A DNA stretch of 64,000 nucleotides. Source: Streptosporangium sp. NBC_01756. Its GTDB lineage: Bacteria > Actinomycetota > Actinomycetes > Streptosporangiales > Streptosporangiaceae. Positions within the stretch are counted from its first letter, which is position 1; each line of letters begins with the position of its first letter. The notes under the pieces are model-generated. The model made no database searches. It was not told where the DNA came from and saw nothing but the letters and a program-made list of their open reading frames with translations. The position numbers were made by a program, and so were the translations under genes. The DNA is taken from assembly GCF_035917975.1 (NCBI RefSeq), contig NZ_CP109130.1, forward strand, positions 248,001 to 312,000, read 5' to 3'. Shown one piece after another: positions 8,492 to 17,125 of the stretch.

Positions 8492-11400
8492 TCAGCGCAT
8501 CGCGTAGGCGCGGATCACCTCCTGCGAGAGGGTGTTCCCCTTGACGTCGGTCGCCTTGAGCCGCAGCGAGACGAACTCGGACGCGGGCCGGTCCAGCGTG
8601 GCCTCGTAGGCCCTGCCGTCCTTGCCCTCCTTGCCGTCCTTCGCCCGCAGGCGGGTGGAGTGCCAGGTGGCGCCGTCGTCGTAGGAGACCTCCAGTGACG
8701 CCTCCTTCACCGCGCTCTGCGCCGAGCCCTCCTGCTGGTAGAAGGAGACGCCGAGCTTGGCGGACCGGGCCCGGTTCTTCAGATCCGTCGGGGCGTCGAA
8801 CCCGGCCAGCAGCAGCGGGATCACCGTGGTGCCCGCGTCCGCGGCGCGCTCCGAGCCGAACGTCCACACGGCCCGGGTGCGCGTGGACAGCTTCGCCCAG
8901 GCGGCCTCGTTGCGCACGTCGTACTCGATCCGGTAGGAGGACTTCTCCGCCGGGACGTTCACGGCGCCCGAGGGCAGGTACTCCGTCTGCTCAAGCAGCG
9001 TGTCGCCCTGGTAGAGGCGGAAGTCGGTCTTCATGCCGTTCGCGAAACCGCTGGTGTAGGTGTCGCCGTAGTTGCGGTCGGCGTCCACGAACCCCTGCAT
9101 GGAGAGACGCAGCCTGTCGCCCTCCCGGCGCAGCGGGTTGCGCGGGTTGACGCCGGGCAGCAGCGGCTGCTTGAACCAGGTGCGGCTGATCCGCTCCCCC
9201 GCCTTGTAGGGACGGAAGTCCGGTGAGGACAGAGCCACGCGCGGGGTGTCCGGGTGCGGCCACATGTTGTTGTAGCTGCGTTCGGGGGTCACGGCCGACG
9301 CGTTCCACCGCAGGTCCGGGTCCGGGGTGAGGTATTCCACCCGGGTACGCGGCGTCTTCGCCATGGGACGGTTCGTGGAGATCGAGGAGGTGTCCCACGG
9401 CTCGAACACGAACCGCGCCTCGTTCACCGTCACGCCGTCGGAGAGCTGGCTGTGATAGCCGGTCTCCACCCTGGCCAGCGACTTGGCCCGCACCACACGG
9501 CGCAGTGAGTCCGGCACCCTGCCCTGCTCGCGCAGGAACAGGTCGTAGACGTAGGGGCTGGCGACGATCCCCTTGGCCAGGACGGGCACGGGCAGCCGCC
9601 GCAGCCGCTCGACCAGTTTCAGGCCCTCCTCCTGCGTGAGACGCACGGTCGGGACCGTGAGCTTGACACCGGTCCCGCCGGGGGTGACGTCCGCCCCCGG
9701 CCGGTCACTGTAGATCGCCACCATCTTCGCCCCCGCCGCCGCGGCGGCGTTGGCCTGGGTGGACACCGGCACCCCTTCGGTGCGGCGGATGACGGCCAGC
9801 TTGCCGCGCAGGTTCCGGGCCTCGATCTCCCCGGCCGTGCCGCGCCCGGCGTCGACCGCCATGAGCAGGGCGGTCCCGTCCAGGCGCGGATACTCGGTGG
9901 CGAAGTCGCTGAAGTGGACCGGGTCGTAGTATTCGGGGTTCAGCCCGATGCCGGGGGTCGTGAGGGTGATCGCGGGTGCCTCCAGCCGCCAGCGGGTGCC
10001 GACGGTGAAGATCCCCTTGGTGACCTGCCTGGTGGGCTGGACGAACAGCCGCTCCTCGACCTGCCCGCCCGGCGAGATGTTGGTGCCGCCGCGCAGGGCG
10101 GTCCCCTTCTCGCCCGAGCGGTACCACGCGATCTGCGCCGCGGCCCCGGTGTTCCGCTTGGTCACGTGGTCGGGCGTCTCCACCTCGACCTCGACCGCCT
10201 TGCGGGCGTCGAGCACGACCTCGGTGTTCTCGGTGATCTTCATCTCGGGGTCGCCGACGAGGCTCTCGTTCAGCGGCTTGCCCGTCGCGGTGCTGTCCTG
10301 GGTGGCGGGCATCGTGAAGATGTGGCCGAGCACGGAGTAGGTGCCGGGCGTCACGAGCAGGCAGGTGCCGGTGCCGTACTTCTGGTCGGTGCAGGGCTGG
10401 GCCGGGTCGCCGGGCAGCACCCGCCCGACCAGCGTGCCCTCGTCGAGGTTCAGCACGGTGAACCCGCCGCGTGCGGTGCGGCCGTCCCTGGCGATCCCGC
10501 GCACCCTCAGCTCGACGCGCCGCTGCGCGACGCTCGCCGTCAGCAGGGTCCGTACCGCGGTGCCGCCGGGGGTGCTCGCCGTCAGCTCCTCCCGCAGGAC
10601 GCCCGGACCGGCCCCCTTGAGGGTGACCTTCGCCTCGGCCTTGCCCCCGGCGGGCACGGTGACCTTCGCGGGTTCGACGGTGAAGGCGCCGCCGCCGGAC
10701 AGGTCCAGCTCGACGGGCGCCTGGCCGAGGTTGCGGTAGCTCACCGCGACGCTCTTGTCCTCGCCCTGCGCGAGGCTGCCGAAGTTCACCGACCCCAGCG
10801 AGGCCACGACCGTGCCCTTGAGCGCCGAGCCGACGTCGATCCGCCCCGCGCCCTGCGCGTCGACGGGCGTGTCCTGCCCGGGCTTGGCCGTCCCCATCAG
10901 CAGTGCCTTCAGCTCGGTCCCGGTGATTTTCGGCCGGGCCTGCCGGAGCAGCGCCGCCGCCCCCGCGACGTGCGGGGTGGCCATCGAGGTGCCCGACATC
11001 GCGGTGTACGGCTCGCCGGAGACGCCGCCACCGGACCTGGCGGCGGAGATCTCCACGCCCGGTGCGGTGACATCGGGCTTGACGGCGAGATCGGCGGCGA
11101 TCGGCCCCCTGTTGGAGAAGGGGGCCAGCCGGTCTTCACGGTCGACGGCGCCTACGGTCAGCGCCTCGGGGGCGTCGCCGGGTGTCCCGACGCAGCCGTC
11201 GCAGCCGTCGTTGCCCGCGGCGACCACGAACAGCGTGCCGTACTGCTGCGACAGCCGCGTCACGGCCGAGGTGAGCGGCCCGCCCGCGTCGCGGCTGCCG
11301 AGGCTCATGTTGACGATCTCGGCGTGCTTCTCGCCCGCGGCCCACTCCATGCCGTCGATGATCCACGAGAGCCGGCCGGAGCCGTCGCCGCCCAGGACCC

Positions 11401-12328
11401 GGCCGTTGAGCAGCGTGGCTCCGGGCGCCACTCCCTTGCGGCGCCCCTCGGAGGCGGCGCCGGAGCCCGCGATGGTGCTCGCCACGTGCGTGCCGTGGCC
11501 GTGCGGGTCGCCGGTGGCGTTCTCCCCGGTGAAGTCACGCCGGTCGGCGACCTTCCCGGTGAGGTCGGGGTGCGCGGCGTCGATGCCGGTGTCGAGCACG
11601 GCCACGGTCGTACCGGTGCCGTCGAAGCCGGCGGCCCACGCCTCCGGCGCCCCGATCTGCGGCACGCTGTTCTCCAGCGCCGGCTGCACCGTGCGGTCGA
11701 GCCAGATCTTCTCCACTCCCGCCAGCGGCCCCGCCGTACGGCTCGCGGCACCGGGACCCCCGGCGGCGGCGAGGCGGGCCAGTTCGGACCCGAACCGCGC
11801 GGCCTCTCCGGTGGCCACCGACACCCCGGCGCCGCCGATGCTCTCCAGCGTGCGGAGCTGCTTGACGGCCGGGATCGCGGCCTTCACGGCGTTCCGCGGG
11901 TAGGTGAGGATGAGCGGGATCGCGGTGCCGTACCCCTCCTCGGCCAGTGCGCTGACATTGAACAGCGCGGTGTCCAGGCGCTGCGGGACCAGGGCCGCGA
12001 CATCGTCGGGGATGACGGTCAGCCCGTCCTCCGTCTCCAGCACCTGGAAGGTCGGCACGGAGCCGTCCGCGCGCGGGGCGGGGGTGACCGTCACCGCGTC
12101 GTGCTCGCCGTCGACGGCGCGGACCTGCACCTGGTCACCGGTGATCAGCGTGATCCCGCCGCCGGCCGCCCCCCGCGCGAGTCCGGTGACCGGTGCGACG
12201 GCGCCGGCCGTCCCGGCGCTCTCCGCGCCCGCACCGGGCACCGAGAGCGCCGAGACGGCCAGCACCGCGGAGACGGCCACCACCGTCTTCCGCCGCCATC
12301 GTCCCACTCGCCCCAAGCCACCCAGCAT
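8492..12328 (-). CDS. Large secreted S8 family serine peptidase (subtilase)
   Basis: A 1278-residue exported protease. A Sec signal covers about residues 1-36 (RWRRKTVVAVSAVLAVSALS), followed by a propeptide-like region to about 205. The catalytic domain carries Asp246 (AVLDTGIDAAH), His278 (DPHGHGTHVAS), Asn373 (VAAGNDG) and Ser448 (SGTSMATPHVAGA), so it should be active. About 830 residues follow: a beta-rich anchor-like segment (FGSLAQGEDKSVAVSYRNLG), and a PA-like insert (RGKLAVIRRTEGV, AGAKMVAIYSDRPG) before a C-terminal beta domain. Such long subtilases are common in Streptosporangiaceae. The ATG at 12328 has GGAGGACG at 12331-12338. It is transcribed alone, with an inverted repeat in its promoter. 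Substrate unknown. Confidence 0.9.
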   Translation of the reverse strand: MLGGLGRVGRWRRKTVVAVSAVLAVSALSVPGAGAESAGTAGAVAPVTGLARGAAGGGITLITGDQVQVRAVDGEHDAVTVTPAPRADGSVPTFQVLETEDGLTVIPDDVAALVPQRLDTALFNVSALAEEGYGTAIPLILTYPRNAVKAAIPAVKQLRTLESIGGAGVSVATGEAARFGSELARLAAAGGPGAASRTAGPLAGVEKIWLDRTVQPALENSVPQIGAPEAWAAGFDGTGTTVAVLDTGIDAAHPDLTGKVADRRDFTGENATGDPHGHGTHVASTIAGSGAASEGRRKGVAPGATLLNGRVLGGDGSGRLSWIIDGMEWAAGEKHAEIVNMSLGSRDAGGPLTSAVTRLSQQYGTLFVVAAGNDGCDGCVGTPGDAPEALTVGAVDREDRLAPFSNRGPIAADLAVKPDVTAPGVEISAARSGGGVSGEPYTAMSGTSMATPHVAGAAALLRQARPKITGTELKALLMGTAKPGQDTPVDAQGAGRIDVGSALKGTVVASLGSVNFGSLAQGEDKSVAVSYRNLGQAPVELDLSGGGAFTVEPAKVTVPAGGKAEAKVTLKGAGPGVLREELTASTPGGTAVRTLLTASVAQRRVELRVRGIARDGRTARGGFTVLNLDEGTLVGRVLPGDPAQPCTDQKYGTGTCLLVTPGTYSVLGHIFTMPATQDSTATGKPLNESLVGDPEMKITENTEVVLDARKAVEVEVETPDHVTKRNTGAAAQIAWYRSGEKGTALRGGTNISPGGQVEERLFVQPTRQVTKGIFTVGTRWRLEAPAITLTTPGIGLNPEYYDPVHFSDFATEYPRLDGTALLMAVDAGRGTAGEIEARNLRGKLAVIRRTEGVPVSTQANAAAAAGAKMVAIYSDRPGADVTPGGTGVKLTVPTVRLTQEEGLKLVERLRRLPVPVLAKGIVASPYVYDLFLREQGRVPDSLRRVVRAKSLARVETGYHSQLSDGVTVNEARFVFEPWDTSSISTNRPMAKTPRTRVEYLTPDPDLRWNASAVTPERSYNNMWPHPDTPRVALSSPDFRPYKAGERISRTWFKQPLLPGVNPRNPLRREGDRLRLSMQGFVDADRNYGDTYTSGFANGMKTDFRLYQGDTLLEQTEYLPSGAVNVPAEKSSYRIEYDVRNEAAWAKLSTRTRAVWTFGSERAADAGTTVIPLLLAGFDAPTDLKNRARSAKLGVSFYQQEGSAQSAVKEASLEVSYDDGATWHSTRLRAKDGKEGKDGRAYEATLDRPASEFVSLRLKATDVKGNTLSQEVIRAYAMR

Positions 12329-12340
12329 CGACGTCCTCCA

Positions 12341-12370
12341 GGAATTCGGTAAGGGAAGTTATCGAATTCC
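12341..12370. promoter_or_regulatory. Inverted repeat in the subtilase promoter
   Basis: GGAATTCG (12341-12348) and CGAATTCC (12363-12370) form perfect 8-bp arms 14 bp apart, just upstream of the subtilase ribosome binding site. An operator or a 5'-leader hairpin are both possible. Confidence 0.45.
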
Positions 12371-12487
12371 TAGTGGTCATGATCTGACGCTGTCTATGCA
12401 TCAAGGGTGGCCGAAATGCGATCTGTCGTGTACCCGCCAAGGCCCGCGCACCGGGGCCGGCCGGGATCACCGGGGTGGAACGTGAGG

Positions 12488-13915
12488 TCAGACGGCTTCG
12501 CTGAGGGTCTGCTCACCTGTGAACTCCAGCAGCCCGGAGAGACCCCCTTCCCGGCCGAGACCGCTGGCGCCGAAGCCCCCGAAGGGGACCCGCGGGTTGT
12601 TGGGCGCGCCGTTGTTGATCCCGACGATGCCGATCCGGAGGGCGGAGGCGAGCCTCCGGGCGCGGTCGGGCGAGTCGCACACATAGCCGCCCAGGCCGTA
12701 GCCCCAGCCGTTGACCTCCTCGACCAGGGCGTTCTCACCGGTGAAGGAGCGGACGGCCACCACGGGACCGAAGATCTCCTCCGACCACAGTGCGACGTCG
12801 TCGGGGCACTCCACGACCGCGGGCCGGGCGAAGAACCCCTGCTCGGGAGGCTGGGGACCGGACAGTACGCGGGCGCCTCGCGCGTCCGCGTCCGCCACCA
12901 GGCCGGCGATACGCCGCTGCTGGGCCGCGGTGATGAGCGGGCCGAGCTCGGTGCGCTCGTCCGCCGGGTCACCGATGCGCAGGCTCGCGACCCGTTCGGC
13001 GAGCCGCTCGACGAACGGGTGGTAGTGGCTTTCGTGCACGAACACGTTGTTGGCCGCGATGCAGGACGCCCCGTTGTTGCGGAACTTGGCGATCATCAGG
13101 GCGTCGAGCGCGGTGTCGAGGTCCGCCTCGGCGCCGACGACGAACGGCCCCCGGCCCCCGAGCTCCAGTACGGCCGGCAGGAACCTGGCGGCGCACTGCT
13201 GAGCCACGATGCCGCCCACCCGGGTGGAGCCGGTGAAGCTGACCGCGGCCACCCTCGGGTCGCCGGTGAGCGCGGCGGTGAGCCCGACGGGGTCGCCCGT
13301 CACGGTGGTGAGTGCGCCCGCCGGAAGGTGCCGGTGGCAGATCTCGACCAGTCGTAGCGCGGACACCGGGGTCAGCTCGCTGGGCTTGAGCACCACCGTG
13401 CAGCCGGCGGCCAGCGCGGCTGCGATCTTGCGGGCGGGGATGGACAGCGGGAAGTTCCACGGCGTGATGGCGGCGACCACACCGAGCGGCACCCGCCGGA
13501 CGCGGAACCGGCGGCCGGGCGTGATGAGCGGCTGCTCGGTGGCGGCCTGCGGCGCGGCCTCCGCGAACCAGGAGAAGAAGTCGGCTGAGAAGGCGATCTC
13601 GGCGCGCGACTCCGCGATGCGCTTGCCGGTCTCGCGCGTCATCAGCAGGGCCAGGTTGTCCGGGCCGGTGTCCTCGCCCGCGGCCTTCAGGTCGGCGGCG
13701 ATCGCGTGCAGCGCCGCCGAGCGGGCGGCGGGCGAGGCCGCGGCCCAGCCCGGCAGCGCGGCGGCGGCTGCGGACACGGCACGCTCGGCCGCGTCCGGCC
13801 CCACCCCCGCGACCTCGGCGACGGCCGTACCGTCAGCCGGGTTGACCACGGTCAGCGGGACCGTGCCCGACTCGGGTGCGGGCAGCAGGGCGCCGGGAAG
13901 GGCGGTGGTCAGCAT
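12488..13915 (-). CDS. Aldehyde dehydrogenase (sulfolactaldehyde or semialdehyde dehydrogenase candidate)
   Basis: A 475-residue NAD(P)-dependent ALDH. The general-base Glu is in LELGGRGPFVV (the usual Lys after GG is Arg), and the catalytic Cys in NNGASCIAANN (the more common GQ before it is AS). ITPWNFPLS and FTGSTRVGG complete the cofactor site. The overall pattern is closest to succinate-semialdehyde-type enzymes. It is the last gene of the leftward DeoR - enolase-superfamily - ALDH operon, with GGAGGATCC before its ATG. Given the YihT/YihV-like genes across the divergent promoter, oxidation of sulfolactaldehyde to sulfolactate is a reasonable role, but the substrate is inferred from context only. 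Confidence 0.8.
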   Translation of the reverse strand: MLTTALPGALLPAPESGTVPLTVVNPADGTAVAEVAGVGPDAAERAVSAAAAALPGWAAASPAARSAALHAIAADLKAAGEDTGPDNLALLMTRETGKRIAESRAEIAFSADFFSWFAEAAPQAATEQPLITPGRRFRVRRVPLGVVAAITPWNFPLSIPARKIAAALAAGCTVVLKPSELTPVSALRLVEICHRHLPAGALTTVTGDPVGLTAALTGDPRVAAVSFTGSTRVGGIVAQQCAARFLPAVLELGGRGPFVVGAEADLDTALDALMIAKFRNNGASCIAANNVFVHESHYHPFVERLAERVASLRIGDPADERTELGPLITAAQQRRIAGLVADADARGARVLSGPQPPEQGFFARPAVVECPDDVALWSEEIFGPVVAVRSFTGENALVEEVNGWGYGLGGYVCDSPDRARRLASALRIGIVGINNGAPNNPRVPFGGFGASGLGREGGLSGLLEFTGEQTLSEAV

Positions 13916-13950
13916 GTCGGATCCTCCGTATGGGTGAGGCGACCGGCCGG

Positions 13951-15081
13951 TCAGCCGTGGCCGGCCTGGGTGTACAGGTCGAGCGTTCTTTCGTGGTAGG
14001 CGAGTCCGAGGCCCGGGCCGCCGGGGATCGGGATGGAGCCGTCCGCGCCGATGTCCAGCCCGTCCGCGACGTCGGTGCGCAGCGGGTTGGCCCGCAGGTC
14101 GAGCTCGACCCAGCCGGGCCGGGGTGCGGCGGCGACGAGGTGCACGGAGGCGGCCAGTGTGGCGGCGCCGCCGTAGCAGTGCGGGCTCAGCCTGGCCGTG
14201 CCGGGCATCCGGCCGATCTGGTCGCTCAGGCTGATCCCGGCGGTCTTCGAGGGATCGGGCTGGATGTGGGCGAGCGCCGGCAGGGCCAGGCGTTCGGCGT
14301 AGGCCTGCGCGCCGTACACGTTCTCTCCCCCCGCGACGGTCACCCCCGTGGCCGCGGCGAGCGCTCCGAGGTCGTCCGGCCGGTCACCGGCGAGCGGCTC
14401 CTCGAACCACGCGACCCCGTGCTCGGCCAGCGCGGTGCACATGTGCCGCGCGGTCTCCGGGTCCCACGCCTGGTTGGCGTCGGCGAACACGGTGAGGTCC
14501 GGTCCGGCGACGGCGCGCACGCCGCGGACGGTGGCCAGGTCGGTCTCCTCGCCGAAGCCGACCTTGATCTTGACCGCGGTGAGTCCCGTCTCCAGTGCGC
14601 GTTCGGTGAGCTCCTCGACGCCGGTCGGCCCGACGCCGCTGCCGTACGCCGGGACACGGGTGGCGGGCGGACCCGCGGACGGATCGGCGAGCAGGTCGGC
14701 GACCGGGCGGCCGTGGACGCGGCCGAGCAGGTCCCAGACCGCCATGTCGACACCGCTGAGCGCCTGCCACAGCGGCCCGGGCGCGCCCCACTGCCGTGCC
14801 ACGCCGTGCAGGCGGGCGGCCAGATCGGCCATCAGCGCCGCGGGGTCGGCGGCGTCCGCGCCGATCAGCAGCGGTCGCAGCCCGTCGAGCGTGGCGATCC
14901 GCTCACGCCACGCCCAGTCGGGATGGTTGACCCAGCTCTCGCCCGTCCCGGTGACCCCGCCCGCGCGTACGGTGACCAGCACCGAGCGCCGCGCGGTCAG
15001 GGCGGAGAACGACATCGGGACCCGTTCCCGCAGCGGTGCGCTCAGGACCCGCACCGAAACAGACTCGATCGGGAGGTTCAC
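13951..15081 (-). CDS. Mandelate racemase/muconate lactonizing enzyme family (enolase superfamily) protein
   Basis: A 376-residue enolase-superfamily enzyme. Metal and acid/base residues are visible in order: AVKIKVG (KxK base), FADANQAWD, AWFEEPLAG, TVAGGENVYGA and LSPHCYGG, whose His is typical of the mandelate-racemase subgroup. Members abstract a proton alpha to a carboxylate, most often as sugar-acid dehydratases or epimerases. The GTG start at 15081 overlaps the stop of the DeoR gene as GTGA and is preceded by AGGAGG; the longer open frame is a shadow inside that gene. In a sugar cluster it could be a dehydratase for an aldonate made by the nearby alcohol dehydrogenase. No substrate can be assigned from sequence. 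Confidence 0.85.
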   Translation of the reverse strand: MNLPIESVSVRVLSAPLRERVPMSFSALTARRSVLVTVRAGGVTGTGESWVNHPDWAWRERIATLDGLRPLLIGADAADPAALMADLAARLHGVARQWGAPGPLWQALSGVDMAVWDLLGRVHGRPVADLLADPSAGPPATRVPAYGSGVGPTGVEELTERALETGLTAVKIKVGFGEETDLATVRGVRAVAGPDLTVFADANQAWDPETARHMCTALAEHGVAWFEEPLAGDRPDDLGALAAATGVTVAGGENVYGAQAYAERLALPALAHIQPDPSKTAGISLSDQIGRMPGTARLSPHCYGGAATLAASVHLVAAAPRPGWVELDLRANPLRTDVADGLDIGADGSIPIPGGPGLGLAYHERTLDLYTQAGHG

Positions 15082-15878
15082 GGCGCCTCCTGCCGGATGT
15101 CCTCGCCGTCCGCGATGACCAGGCGTACGTCGTGCCGCTCCATGGCCTGCCGGACCGAGGCCGGCGGCTCGGCGTCGGTGACGATCGCGTGCAGCCGCTC
15201 CATGGACGCGAGCAGCACGGGGGCCGAGCCGCGGAACTTGCCGGCGTCGGCGAGGAGCACCACGTAGTCGGCGATGTCCATGAGGGCCTGCTTGGTGGGC
15301 CGTTCGAGATCGTAGGCGCCGTAGCAGCCGCGGTCGTCGATGGCCGCGGCGCCCAGGAAGCACCAGCGGACCCGGAGCCGGGCGGCCGCCTCCACGGTGG
15401 CGGGGCCGACGAAGGCCCTGCTCAGCGGGTAGAGGTCACCGCCCAGGCCGACGCAGCGCGCGGTCGGTGTTTCGAGGAGGGCCTGCATGACCGGGACCGA
15501 ATGGGTCACCACGCTCCCGCCGAACGTGTCCGGCAGCGCGGCGACGAGGGCGTACGTCGTGGTGCCCGCGTCCACCGCGATCGTGTCTCCGGGCCGGATC
15601 AGCCGTGCCGCGGCCTGGCCGATGCGGTGTTTGGGGCCGGCGTTCTCGTGCTCCCGGGCGCTGAACTCATGACCGGGGGGCAGGCTGACACCACCGTGGA
15701 CGACGCGCACCTCGCCGAGCTCGTCGAGCCGGCGCACGTCCCGGCGGACGGTCATGTCGGAGACGCCGAGCGCCTCGGCCAGATCGGCGATCGAGGAGAA
15801 ACCCTTCACACGGACCTGTTCGAGGATGGCCCGGCGTCGCGCGGGTGCCGCCTCGTACCGCAGGGCGTTTGAACTCAC
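15078..15878 (-). CDS. DeoR-family transcriptional regulator of the sugar cluster
   Basis: A 266-residue regulator: N-terminal DeoR helix-turn-helix (ADLAEALGVSDMTVRRDVRR, about residues 31-50) and C-terminal DeoR sensor domain with the sugar-phosphate-binding signature VDAGTTT. It starts at GTG with a GGAG ribosome site, is coupled to the enolase-superfamily gene, and is divergent from the kinase gene. Copies of AATGTT lie in the shared promoter, one in the kinase -10 region, which suggests repression relieved by a phosphorylated sugar. The E. coli sulfoquinovose regulator YihW (CsqR) belongs to the same family, in line with the reading of the cluster. Confidence 0.87.
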   Translation of the reverse strand: MSSNALRYEAAPARRRAILEQVRVKGFSSIADLAEALGVSDMTVRRDVRRLDELGEVRVVHGGVSLPPGHEFSAREHENAGPKHRIGQAAARLIRPGDTIAVDAGTTTYALVAALPDTFGGSVVTHSVPVMQALLETPTARCVGLGGDLYPLSRAFVGPATVEAAARLRVRWCFLGAAAIDDRGCYGAYDLERPTKQALMDIADYVVLLADAGKFRGSAPVLLASMERLHAIVTDAEPPASVRQAMERHDVRLVIADGEDIRQEAP

Positions 15879-15899
15879 TCGGTCTCCTTCCCACCATCG

Positions 15900-16061
15900 A
15901 ATGTTAGAAAACTACCATCCTCGGGACGGCCGAGGACACCCCCGACCTTGCCATCGTCCCCAGTCCAGGCGTTTGAGCTGCGAAGTAACCTGGACGAAAG
16001 AATCGGGACGACTGTTGACCTCGCGGACAACGGTTGTTAATGTTCCCGCAATCAATGTTAG
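15900..16061. promoter_or_regulatory. Divergent promoter with AATGTT repeats (DeoR operators)
   Basis: AATGTTAG occurs at 15900-15907 and 16054-16061, and AATGTTCC at 16039-16046. The last two are 15 bp apart and overlap the start region of the rightward transcript. A hairpin TCCTCGG/CCGAGGA (15918-15936) lies on the regulator side. The repeat placement fits a repressor bound at both ends of the intergenic region. Confidence 0.5.
16015..16043 (+). promoter_or_regulatory. Promoter of the kinase-aldolase operon
   Basis: TTGACC at 16015-16020, a 17-bp spacer and TAATGT at 16038-16043 form a good vegetative-type promoter 43 bp before the kinase ATG. The -10 box overlaps the AATGTT repeat at 16039, so the DeoR protein would compete with RNA polymerase there. 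Confidence 0.6.
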
Positions 16062-16085
16062 TAATCCAACAAACGGGAGGTCGCG

Positions 16086-17078
16086 ATGATCGGGTCGCCC
16101 GATGCGGTGTTCGTTGGTGTGGCCACCTGGGACACCGTCGCGCAGCTCCCCCGCCTTCCGGCCCCCGACGGCCGCGTGGTCGCCGAGGAGATCGTGGGGG
16201 CGGGCGGCGGCCCTGCCGCCACCGCCGCGGTCGCCTTCGCCCGGCTGGGTCTGCGTCCCGCCCTGGTCGCCGCCGTCGGCGACGACCGTGAGGGCGCGCT
16301 GATCCGCGACGGGCTCGCCGCCGAAGGAGTGGACATCTCGGACGTGCATACCGTGCCCGGCCGTCCGTCCGGCAGCTGCGTCGTCCTCGTCGACCGGCCA
16401 CGCGGCTCCCGGGCGATCTGCGTACGCCCCGGCCCCGGGCTGGAGATCGCCCCGGACTCGGCGGCCGGCCAGGCCGTTCTGTCGGCCCGGCTGCTGCACG
16501 TGGACCATCTGGGCTGGCCGGCGGTCGAGCCGCTGCTCGCCGCGCTGCCCGCCACGGCACCACGCCCGCTGGTCTGCTACGACGCGGGAAACCTCGAACC
16601 CCGGCGCTGCCCGGATGGGGTGGACGTCTATGTCCCCACCCTCGCGGCCCTGCGCGAGGTCTACGGCGTCCGTGATCCGCGGAGCGGATCCGGACCGGAG
16701 CCCCGGTCCGAAGATCTCGTGGCGCCGCTACGGGCCGCGCACGCCGGTGGAGCGGCCCGGGTCGTCGCCACCGACGGCGCGGCCGGAGCCGTCGCGGCCG
16801 ACGGGGCCGGTTTTCACCGGGTGCCCGGACTCACCGGCATCGACGTGCGGAGCACACTCGGTGCCGGTGACGTCTTCCACGGCGCCCTCGTCGCGGCGTT
16901 CGCCCGCGATCTACCGCTGCCCGCCGCGCTCGCCTACGCGAACGCGGCCGCGGCGCTGTCCTGCCGCGGCCTGGACGGGCGCAGCGCGATCCCCGGCCAC
17001 GAGGAGACCGCGGCGACCGCCGCCCGCCACCCGGCGACCACGCTCGACCATCCGCCGGCCGTGCCGTCGTCCCGCTGA
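16086..17078 (+). CDS. PfkB-family sugar kinase, sulfofructose-kinase (YihV) type
   Basis: A 330-residue ribokinase-fold kinase. GGGPAATAAVAFARLG near the N-terminus, STLGAGDVFHGALVAAF with the catalytic Asp of the GAGD motif near residue 260, and CRGLDGRSAIP near the C-terminus all match what I remember of E. coli YihV (sulfofructose kinase) better than fructokinase or KDG kinase. It would phosphorylate 6-deoxy-6-sulfofructose at C1 with ATP. The ATG at 16086 has GGGAGG at 16075-16080. It is the first gene of the rightward operon; the YihT-like aldolase follows after 47 bp. Substrate is inferred from resemblance and neighbour; a 2-keto-3-deoxy acid kinase is the main alternative. Confidence 0.82.
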   Translation: MIGSPDAVFVGVATWDTVAQLPRLPAPDGRVVAEEIVGAGGGPAATAAVAFARLGLRPALVAAVGDDREGALIRDGLAAEGVDISDVHTVPGRPSGSCVVLVDRPRGSRAICVRPGPGLEIAPDSAAGQAVLSARLLHVDHLGWPAVEPLLAALPATAPRPLVCYDAGNLEPRRCPDGVDVYVPTLAALREVYGVRDPRSGSGPEPRSEDLVAPLRAAHAGGAARVVATDGAAGAVAADGAGFHRVPGLTGIDVRSTLGAGDVFHGALVAAFARDLPLPAALAYANAAAALSCRGLDGRSAIPGHEETAATAARHPATTLDHPPAVPSSR

Positions 17079-17125
17079 CGCGGCCGCACGACCGGATCCC
17101 GTCCGACATTCATCGAAGGAGCATC

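Noticed and set aside
9914-12352. 812-codon rightward open frame opposite the subtilase
   Set aside because: Mirror of the subtilase codons; the minus strand has a full signal peptide and catalytic triad.
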